In this document: one piece after another, positions 57,743 to 64,000 of the stretch
Position numbering within the stretch: the stretch's first letter is position 1
Layout of the letters: the number at the start of each line of letters is the position of its first letter
Assembly: GCA_015655015.1 (NCBI GenBank)
Contig: JAATFV010000154.1
Coordinates: 1-64,000 of the forward strand
Direction: 5' to 3'
DNA: 64,000 nt
Source: Chitinophagales bacterium
Lineage (GTDB): Bacteria; Bacteroidota; Bacteroidia; Chitinophagales; Chitinophagaceae
Program-made: the position numbers and the translations under genes
Notes under the pieces: model-generated
The model's database searches: none
The model's input: the letters and a program-made list of their open reading frames with translations, nothing else
Told to the model about the DNA's origin: nothing

Positions 57743-58384
57743 TTGCCTTGCATCAACAAACTGTATCATTTGGCTAATGAAGACATTTACACGGACCAAA
57801 GGCTCCTGATGCTAGTTGGAGAAGGCAATAAAAATGCCTACAGGGAAATTTTCAACCGGCATTGGCCCCAGGTATATGGCGTCAGCCTGCGGCTGACTAA
57901 ATCTCCGGAACTATCCAAAGATCTGGCCCAGGAAATTTTCATCAAATTATGGACCAACCGTTCAAAATTCCCGGAAGTTAACAATATAAGCGCTTACATC
58001 TATGCCATTTCCCGAAATTATGTCATTGATTACCTCCGGAAAAATGTGCTGGCGCTTTCCAATAGTCAAGCCCTGGAAGAATATTTTATCTATGATGACC
58101 CCGGTCCGCAGCTTCGATTGGAATACCTGGAAATGGAAGATCTCGTAAAGGAAGCCATTGTCCGTTTGTCCCCCAAAGTGCAGGAAGTCTTTATTTTAAG
58201 CAGGTATGAAGGGCTAAGTCATGAACAGATTGCACGCCGGATGGGTATTTCCCGCGTTACCTCCAAAGCTTATGTGGTCAGGGCTCTTTCAGATATTAGA
58301 AAATATATCGCTAACCATAACGATACGCTCACTTTTTTGGCCGGTTGGCTGCTTTTCAAGATGATTTGCCCGTTTTTTTTTTGA
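57743..58384 (+). CDS. ECF-type RNA polymerase sigma-70 factor (FecI-like), second locus
   Basis: A 213-residue ECF sigma factor. Start assigned to TTG 57743; the frame is open further upstream but no in-frame ATG precedes it, and ATG 57729 is out of frame. Region 2: EGNKNAYREIFNRHWPQVYGVSLRLTKSPELSKDLAQEIFIKLWTNRSKF; region 4: LSPKVQEVFILSRYEGLSHEQIARRMGISRVTSKAYVVRALSDI. The C-terminus is hydrophobic (LTFLAGWLLFKMICPFFF) and its final Phe codons plus the stop fall in a T10 run (58373-58382). It is the probable partner of the FecR at 58588 and activator of the third SusC/SusD pair. Confidence 0.88.
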   Translation: MPCINKLYHLANEDIYTDQRLLMLVGEGNKNAYREIFNRHWPQVYGVSLRLTKSPELSKDLAQEIFIKLWTNRSKFPEVNNISAYIYAISRNYVIDYLRKNVLALSNSQALEEYFIYDDPGPQLRLEYLEMEDLVKEAIVRLSPKVQEVFILSRYEGLSHEQIARRMGISRVTSKAYVVRALSDIRKYIANHNDTLTFLAGWLLFKMICPFFF

Positions 58385-58423
58385 ACGGTCCTTTTTCCTT
58401 TGTTTATTAGTTATTTTCTGGCA

Positions 58424-58494
58424 GGTCACACTGGCCGAAAATATTTCCAAAAACAGCAGTAAAAGCCGAATTGAAAATATTTTTCCATGTGACC
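58424..58494 (+). promoter_or_regulatory. Inverted and direct repeats between sigma-2 and fecR-2
   Basis: GGTCACA (58424-58430) and TGTGACC (58488-58494) enclose two direct copies of GAAAATATTT (58437-58446, 58473-58482). The arrangement could fold into a stem or bind a protein. The 203-bp gap 58385-58587 contains nothing else recognisable. Confidence 0.4.
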
Positions 58495-58587
58495 GTATTC
58501 CATGCCGCAGAAATTGCGTCATCCTTGTAAACAGACAGGCTGAGATGGCGAAAAGAATCGGAGGAGCCTGCTTATAAAATTGAACAT

Positions 58588-59784
58588 ATGTCCCGCACTA
58601 ATTTTGAGGAGCTTTTTAATAAATTTCTTGGCGAAAAGATGACGGCTGAAGAAATCGACCGTCTTCGTAATCTTTATGATGACGAGAACAATTTCGCAGT
58701 GCGGGACGAAATGCTGAAAGCGGTATTTGCCAATAAGGCGTCCGCTGAAACAAAGGGTTACGATCCGGAAGAAATCTTTCAGGAATTGCTCGCCCGGGTG
58801 GAAGAACATGGCGTCGAAAATGAAACTTCGGCATCGGTGGTCATGCGGCAGCGGCGGTTCAGGACCAGCTATGCTGCCGCAGCAGTGTTGCTGGCCGTCC
58901 TGGTGGCAGGTGCTTGTTTCTTTGTCAATAACAGAAAACATACGTCTCCTGCCACTGCCCCGGGCATCGCATCGCCGAAGCCTGGCGGCAATAAAGCAGT
59001 GCTCACCCTCGCCGATGGCAGCATCATTGCGCTGGACAGCGCTCAAAACGGTGAACTTAGCCGGCAAGGCGGCGTGCGGGTGGTCAAAATAGATAGCGGG
59101 TTGCTGAGCTGCAAAGCCAATCTTACTGGAAAAGGCGCCGCCGGGTACAATACGATCACCACTCCCAGAGGAGGCCAGTACCAGATAATCCTGCCGGATG
59201 GAACACATGCCTGGCTTAACTCCGCCTCTTCTTTAACTTTTCCGTCAGCTTTTGAAGGGAAAGAGCGGAAGGTTACCTTGACAGGTGAGGGATATTTCGA
59301 AGTAACGGAAAATGCGGGCAGGCCTTTTGTGGTCGTTGCGGGCGAGGTACAGACCACCGTTATTGGCACCCATTTCGATATGAATGCCTATAACGATGAA
59401 AATAGCATCAACACCACCTTGTTGGAAGGAGCGGTGATCGTCTCCGCGGGTAACGGACGGCAATTATTAAAACCAGGACAACAAGCGCTCGTGGATAATA
59501 GTACCCGATCCCTTTCCCTTCAGCAAGTGGACGTCTTACGCGTGATCGCGTGGAAAAACGGGCTGTTCGATTTCAAGGGGGCCGATGTTTTCACTATCAT
59601 GCGGCAACTAGCCCGGTGGTATGACGTGCAGATCGCGTATCAGGGCGATTTGTCGGACGTTAAGTTGTCGGGGATGATTTCCAGAAGAGCCGACGTTGCC
59701 CAGATACTGCATTTAATGGAAGCTACCGATCGTGTCCGTTTTTTTATGCAAGGAAATAAAATTATTGTTTCTCCTTATAAATGA
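58588..59784 (+). CDS. FecR-family anti-sigma factor / transmembrane signal transducer, second locus
   Basis: A 398-residue inner-membrane protein with ATG start at 58588. Cytoplasmic part 1-89 (FEELFNKFLGEKMTAEEIDRLRNLYD), TM about 92-111 (YAAAAVLLAVLVAGACFFV), periplasmic FecR domain (VLTLADGSIIALDSAQNG; TPRGGQYQIILPDGTHAWLNSASSLTFPSAFEGKERKVTLTGEGYFEV) and DUF4974 (FKGADVFTIMRQLARWYDVQIAYQG). It should sequester the sigma factor encoded 203 bp upstream and receive the signal from the STN-SusC downstream. Confidence 0.92.
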   Translation: MSRTNFEELFNKFLGEKMTAEEIDRLRNLYDDENNFAVRDEMLKAVFANKASAETKGYDPEEIFQELLARVEEHGVENETSASVVMRQRRFRTSYAAAAVLLAVLVAGACFFVNNRKHTSPATAPGIASPKPGGNKAVLTLADGSIIALDSAQNGELSRQGGVRVVKIDSGLLSCKANLTGKGAAGYNTITTPRGGQYQIILPDGTHAWLNSASSLTFPSAFEGKERKVTLTGEGYFEVTENAGRPFVVVAGEVQTTVIGTHFDMNAYNDENSINTTLLEGAVIVSAGNGRQLLKPGQQALVDNSTRSLSLQQVDVLRVIAWKNGLFDFKGADVFTIMRQLARWYDVQIAYQGDLSDVKLSGMISRRADVAQILHLMEATDRVRFFMQGNKIIVSPYK

Positions 59785-59859
59785 CCCTCTTTCAACTCCA
59801 GAACCTTTTCCTCTGAAATTTAACTTTTTTTCATAAATCTTATCCTGCAATACTAAAAA

Positions 59860-59887
59860 CCGGATTCCGAAGGCAATCGGAACCCGG
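59860..59887 (+). promoter_or_regulatory. Leader hairpin of susC-3
   Basis: CCGGATTCCGA (59860-59870) pairs with TCGGAACCCGG (59877-59887) with one mismatch and a 6-nt loop. No T run follows. It ends 76 nt before the susC start, nearly the same place as the hairpin before susC-2 (70 nt), and the motif TTATTAACC (59939-59947) also precedes the ATG as in susC-2. Confidence 0.5.
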
Positions 59888-59963
59888 CAACTGTTTGGAT
59901 TTTCACAAAACCAGTCATCCGTTAAAACGACTATTTCATTATTAACCAAAACTAAACAAAGGT

Positions 59964-62900
59964 ATGGAAGTACATGTGTTTGGCAAAGTCCGGAAAAACC
60001 CGCGGCTCTTGCCTCCCAAAATGCTGCTGGTTATGAAATTAATTGCTTTTTTTCTTCTGGCTCTGACAATGCATGTCTGTGCTGACGGCTTATCGCAAAA
60101 TGTAACGATCTCTGAAAGAGAGATTTCACTGGACAAGGTGTTTACCATGATCCATGAACAGACGGGATTCGAATTCATCTACGATCAGCAAGCTATCGAA
60201 AAAGCGCCTCTGGTGACCTTACATGTAAAAAATATGTCCTTAACGGAGGTATTGAACAAATGCTTTAAAGGGTTGCCTTATAAATTCCTGGTGCTGGACA
60301 AAACCATCGTTATCAGCGCTAAACAGCCGAAACCCGCCACTCCGGCGGGTGACAGCACCCTCATCGGATCCCCTGCTGCCGATATTCGTGGCCGCGTGAC
60401 GGACAGTCTCGGAAATCCCCTGGCCGGCGCTACGGTTGCCGTAAAAGGAACACCAAAAGTGGAACTGACCAACGGAAATGGCGAATTCACGGTCAAAGAA
60501 ATAAATGGAAAGATCACTTTACAGGTCTCCTTCGTGGGATACGATAATGCAGAGATCATAACGGATGGTTTAACTCCCGTTCATATCGTGCTTCGGCTGA
60601 AATCCTCTTCGGGACTAAATGATGTGGTTGTAGTCGGATATGGTACGCAAAAGAAAATAAATTTAACGGGCGCCGTAGACCAGATCGGCGGCCAGGAGCT
60701 GCAGAACAGGCCGATCGCCAATGTAAGCCAGGCCTTGCAGGGCATGATGGCCAGCCTCAATATCACCACCAACTCCTCAGGTGGACAGCCGGATGCTACC
60801 AAGACCATCAATATAAGGGGCTATACTGGATATGATCAGCTTGCAAGCCCGCTGATCCTGGTAGACGGGGTTCCTGCAGATATCAATGCCATCAACGTCA
60901 ACGACATCGAGACAGTGACTATGCTGAAGGATGCTGCGGCTTCCGCTATTTATGGTTCCAGGGCCCCCAACGGGGTATTGCTCATTACCACCAAACAGGG
61001 TAAGAAAGGACAGCCGATGAGGTTTTCCTACAGCAATAACTTTTCATTCAACAATCCAATCGGTCTGCCGCAGACCATGAATTCTTACGATTTCGCCAAT
61101 CTTTACAATGAGGCATCGCAGAATGCGGGACAGGGCACCATTTTTCCTCAATCGCAGCTAGATGGAATATTGAAGTACATGAAAGATCCCACTAGCGTTC
61201 CTGCCACCACGCCTTCTGCTGACGGTTCCTATTGGAACGACAATACAGGCGTCGCCAATAACGACTGGTACGATATCTTCATGAAAAAAAATGTGTTCTC
61301 CCAACAGCATAATATCGGGCTGGACGGGGGCAGCGACAAGATCACCTATTTCATGGGGCTGGGATACAATCAACAGAATGGGAACATGAACTTTTTCGAC
61401 GGCCAGGCATACAAACGGTATAATTTCAGGGCCAATGTCAATGCCACGGTCACCAGTTGGATGTCGATAGGATTGCAGACTTCCTATTCCCAGCAGAACG
61501 ATAAAGTGCCTTATGCAGGCGACATTGGCTACAACTGGTTTTACGATATTCCAAGGTACTGGACCACCTCCCCCCTGAAGGACCCTAATGGAGGCTGGGA
61601 CCCCAATACCATGGCCGCGGCCATGTCAAGCGGAAACGTATGGCAGAAAGATCAGAAGAATGACACATGGATAAAAGGCAGCGTAAATATCAACCCTGTA
61701 CGGGGTTGGGAGATCCATGGCGATTATGCCTATAACTATTTTGCGGAGCCTTCCAGTTCGCTGATAGGCTATTATCCTGTATCTACGCCCAACGATCCGG
61801 CCTATATCAGCTCGGACTACAATACCTACACGGCAACTACCACCAACAATCATTATTACAACTATAATATTTATACAAGTTATGAAAGACGTTTGGGCGG
61901 TCATTATTTTAAAGCGATGGTCGGGCAGCAGGAAGAATATCAGTATAATTATTCCATGACGGGCAGCAATACCTACCTGTATAATCAAAATCAGCCTTCC
62001 CTCTCGCTGAGTTATGGCTCTACGACAAGCGCCACCGACGCCGCATCGGCCTGGTCCTCCTACGGAACATTCGGCCGCTTCAACTACAACTACAAAGAAA
62101 AGTATCTGCTTGAGCTGAATGGCAGGTATATGGGCAGCTCTCTTTTCCCGTCCAACACCCGTTATCATTTTTTCAACGCCATGTCGGCAGGCTGGAACAT
62201 TAGCAAAGAAGAATTCTTCAGCCCCCTGACCAAATGGGTGAATAACCTGAAGGTAAGGGGATCATACGGAGGACTGGGGGACCTCTCTTATTTTCTGAAT
62301 AAAAGTAACTATTATCCCGCTACAGCTAACCTGGGAACCAATCCGCCAACCAGCACGAGCTGGGTGTTTTCTTCCACAGGGGTTCGTGAGCCTTCCGTCA
62401 CTCCGGCCGGATTGGTCAGCCCGAACATTACCTGGTCCAAACCATCCATGCTCGACATCGGTGCGGATATCAGCTTTCTGAAGAATTTCAATGTCACCTT
62501 TGACTGGTACAGGAGAAGAATTACGGATCTGTTTGGGCCCGGCTCCACTTATCCGACCTTGTTAGGGACCAGCGCTCCTACAGAAAACAATGCGATCACT
62601 CAAACTACCGGTTTCGAGCTCACCGCGTATTGGAAACACCAGTTCGGAAAAGTGGGCTTTACGGTAAGAGCCCTTTTGTCCAACTATAAAGGCAAGATCA
62701 TCAGTTACAGCGGCAATCCCACCCGCGACCTGACCAACGGCAACTGGTACAACGGAGAGCCAATCGGAGCCATCTGGGGATATCAAACGGTCGGTAAGTT
62801 CCAGTCTGATGCAGAAGTGGCAAGAGCCCCGAGTCAAAGCTTCATCGCCGCCAACTGGTATGCAGGGGATATCCAATATGCCGACCTCAATCATGATGGA

Positions 62901-63458
62901 AAGATCAACTACGGCAACTATACCGCGGATAATCACGGTGACCTGCGCATCATCGGCAACAGCACCCCGCAATATAATTACGGGCTGAACCTGGGCGCTA
63001 ACTGGAATGGGTTCGACGCATATACCTTCTTCCAGGGCGTAGGCGGCGGGCATTATTTCCCCCGAACCAATGCGTACTGGGGCGTCATCGGGACGGACCT
63101 CTACCATGCCCCAGCCTTGAAGACCCTTTACGACCGATGGACCCCAACTAATCCAGACGGCTATTTCCCCAAAGCACAGTTCGGCACCAGCCAGGACAGG
63201 CAGACGCAAACCGGCTACCTCGTCAGTCTCGCTTACCTGCGGATGAAGAACCTCCAGTTGGGATATACCCTTCCTCCCGGCCTGACCAGGCGCTGGAAAT
63301 TATCCAAAGTACGTTTCTATGGCAGCATAGATAATGTTTTCACCATCGCTCCGGAACTGAAACACAGCTATATAGACCCTGAAGAACTGGAAGCCGGCGA
63401 ACAGATATACCCGCTGATGCGGTCTATCTCCTTCGGCGCACAGATCAATATTGATTAA
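59964..63458 (+). CDS. STN-domain SusC/RagA TonB-linked outer-membrane receptor, third locus
   Basis: An 1164-residue receptor. Long signal (about 1-40, MLLVMKLIAFFLLALTMHVCA), STN domain (about 45-118: VTISEREISLDKVFTMIHEQTGFEFIYDQQAIEKAPLVTLHVKNMSLTEVLNKCF), CarboxypepD_reg domain (about 135-212: IRGRVTDSLGNPLAGATVAVKGTPKVELTNGNGEFTV), SusC box NDVVVVGYGTQKKINLTGAVDQI, plug with DIETVTMLKDAAASAIYGSRAPNGVLLITTKQG and a Tyr/Asn-rich barrel ending SISFGAQINID. The STN and upstream FecR/sigma pair predict transcriptional feedback by its own ligand. A susD gene starts 22 bp downstream. Confidence 0.94.
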   Translation: MEVHVFGKVRKNPRLLPPKMLLVMKLIAFFLLALTMHVCADGLSQNVTISEREISLDKVFTMIHEQTGFEFIYDQQAIEKAPLVTLHVKNMSLTEVLNKCFKGLPYKFLVLDKTIVISAKQPKPATPAGDSTLIGSPAADIRGRVTDSLGNPLAGATVAVKGTPKVELTNGNGEFTVKEINGKITLQVSFVGYDNAEIITDGLTPVHIVLRLKSSSGLNDVVVVGYGTQKKINLTGAVDQIGGQELQNRPIANVSQALQGMMASLNITTNSSGGQPDATKTINIRGYTGYDQLASPLILVDGVPADINAINVNDIETVTMLKDAAASAIYGSRAPNGVLLITTKQGKKGQPMRFSYSNNFSFNNPIGLPQTMNSYDFANLYNEASQNAGQGTIFPQSQLDGILKYMKDPTSVPATTPSADGSYWNDNTGVANNDWYDIFMKKNVFSQQHNIGLDGGSDKITYFMGLGYNQQNGNMNFFDGQAYKRYNFRANVNATVTSWMSIGLQTSYSQQNDKVPYAGDIGYNWFYDIPRYWTTSPLKDPNGGWDPNTMAAAMSSGNVWQKDQKNDTWIKGSVNINPVRGWEIHGDYAYNYFAEPSSSLIGYYPVSTPNDPAYISSDYNTYTATTTNNHYYNYNIYTSYERRLGGHYFKAMVGQQEEYQYNYSMTGSNTYLYNQNQPSLSLSYGSTTSATDAASAWSSYGTFGRFNYNYKEKYLLELNGRYMGSSLFPSNTRYHFFNAMSAGWNISKEEFFSPLTKWVNNLKVRGSYGGLGDLSYFLNKSNYYPATANLGTNPPTSTSWVFSSTGVREPSVTPAGLVSPNITWSKPSMLDIGADISFLKNFNVTFDWYRRRITDLFGPGSTYPTLLGTSAPTENNAITQTTGFELTAYWKHQFGKVGFTVRALLSNYKGKIISYSGNPTRDLTNGNWYNGEPIGAIWGYQTVGKFQSDAEVARAPSQSFIAANWYAGDIQYADLNHDGKINYGNYTADNHGDLRIIGNSTPQYNYGLNLGANWNGFDAYTFFQGVGGGHYFPRTNAYWGVIGTDLYHAPALKTLYDRWTPTNPDGYFPKAQFGTSQDRQTQTGYLVSLAYLRMKNLQLGYTLPPGLTRRWKLSKVRFYGSIDNVFTIAPELKHSYIDPEELEAGEQIYPLMRSISFGAQINID

Positions 63459-63480
63459 CTGTAAATGAAATGAACTAGTT

Positions 63481-64000
63481 ATGAAACGTAATTGCACTAT
63501 ATATATCGTGACGGCATGGGCGGCGGCGGTCGTAGGGTTGTCTTCCTGTAAAAAGGACAGTCTGCTGAACCAGACGCCCCTCACTGCTCTCAGCGATGCC
63601 AGCTATTGGAATACCGTGAGCGACCTCCGGAATTATATCAACAACCTCTATTCCAATGGTAATATATTCCCTTTATTTATCGGGGATTTTAGCGGAGGAT
63701 ATTATACCGCTGATGCCAACAGCGATAACCTGGTCCCGCTAGGCCATTCGACCAGGCTCAATGGAGAATATACCCTTGCCGGCAATGGCGGTTATGCCGA
63801 TTGGACGGATATAAGGGACGTCAATTATTTCCTGGCGAATTACCATCGCGTAAAAAGCTCCTGGTCGGATATCAGCATGTATGTCGGGGAGTCCTACTTC
63901 TTCCGGGCCATGCTCTATTTCAACGGATTGAAGAGTTATGGCGCTTTACCATGGGTGAGCAAGCCTCTGAACGTCAACGACAGCGCGGAGTTATACTCGT
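63481..64000 (+). CDS. SusD/RagB-type surface lipoprotein, 3'-truncated by window edge
   Basis: The first 173 codons of a SusD-family lipoprotein, still open at the window end. ATG 63481 begins MKRNCTIYIVTAWAAAVVGL, with lipobox GLSSC (Cys23), then KKDSLLNQTPLTALSDASYWNTVSDL and the TPR motif ISMYVGESYFFRAMLYFNGLKSYGALPWV. It is the partner of the upstream STN-SusC. Glycoside hydrolases, if any, lie beyond the window. Confidence 0.9.
   Translation, partial: MKRNCTIYIVTAWAAAVVGLSSCKKDSLLNQTPLTALSDASYWNTVSDLRNYINNLYSNGNIFPLFIGDFSGGYYTADANSDNLVPLGHSTRLNGEYTLAGNGGYADWTDIRDVNYFLANYHRVKSSWSDISMYVGESYFFRAMLYFNGLKSYGALPWVSKPLNVNDSAELYS

Overview
The window looks like the chromosome of a Bacteroidota species, most likely a Chitinophagaceae-type soil or rhizosphere organism. 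The evidence is three SusC/SusD pairs (the last SusD is cut by the window end), two FecI-like ECF sigma / FecR anti-sigma pairs, one hybrid two-component system (HTCC), TonB-linked receptors with STN domains, Bacteroidota-style promoters (TTTG, about 18-21 bp, TAnnTTTG) and A-rich rather than Shine-Dalgarno ribosome sites. I saw no tRNA, rRNA, CRISPR array, transposase or phage gene. Base composition appears mixed and even throughout.

Layout. (1) 1-550: 3' part of a TSUP-family exporter. (2) 635-14688: a dense copper/heavy-metal detoxification island. It holds an HYC_CC_PP small protein, a secreted HMBD metal-binding protein, a CusA-type RND pump split by a frameshift, a TolC-like outer-membrane channel, two tandem periplasmic adaptors that both carry an HMBD module, an HMA-AraC fusion regulator, a CPC-type copper ATPase (CopA), a CopZ-like HMA protein and a CPH-type ATPase (CopB) with a His/Met-rich N-terminus. 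(3) 14798-16584: RidA followed by a D-threonine-aldolase-like PLP enzyme. (4) 16817-23969: a tightly packed operon whose enzymes fit de novo inositol lipid synthesis: myo-inositol-1-phosphate synthase, PgpA-like phosphatase, GtrA, a DUF5686 outer-membrane protein, a CDP-alcohol phosphotransferase fused to DUF4833, and an Aur1-like PAP2 enzyme. A TetR regulator converges on it. (5) 24899-25906: single-domain response regulator and a CBS-pair protein, convergent. (6) 26123-39782: glycan-utilisation locus with HTCC sensor, GH31+PA14, SusC, SusD and a surface lipoprotein. On the opposite strand follow a DUF1080 protein, purE and purK. (7) 43165-45792: 4-hydroxyphenylpyruvate dioxygenase and an L,D-transpeptidase with a TonB-like C-terminus. 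(8) 45798-57656: ECF sigma, FecR, STN-SusC, SusD, GH116, a G3E GTPase and an aquaporin. (9) 57743-64000: a second ECF sigma, FecR, STN-SusC and partial SusD.

The most distinctive genome-scale signal is the abundance of short, degenerate tandem repeats at gene edges and inside loops. Four genes in the copper island (three contiguous or near-contiguous, plus the TSUP gene) are followed by 22-23 bp repeats; three of these clearly copy the end of the gene including its stop codon. Other units of 15, 18, 30, 33 and 39 bp build the N-termini or signal peptides of CopB, the PLP enzyme, a lipoprotein, the TolC-like protein and the HTCC. A 17-25 bp array fills the purK-purE gap. Ala/Ser/Thr/Pro-rich insertions interrupt otherwise conserved enzymes (CopA, D-threonine-aldolase-like, HTCC kinase, CDP-alcohol phosphotransferase).

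Functionally, the copper island can move metal from cytoplasm to periplasm (CopA/CopB, CopZ) and from periplasm to outside (Cus RND system), controlled by a regulator that carries its own metal-binding-like domain. The inositol-lipid operon is led by a perfect TAnnTTTG -7 element and an overlapping inverted repeat. The three glycan loci use two modes of control: HTCC for the GH31 locus and sigma/anti-sigma with STN-type SusC for the other two, which share a leader hairpin and a TTATTAACC motif just before susC.
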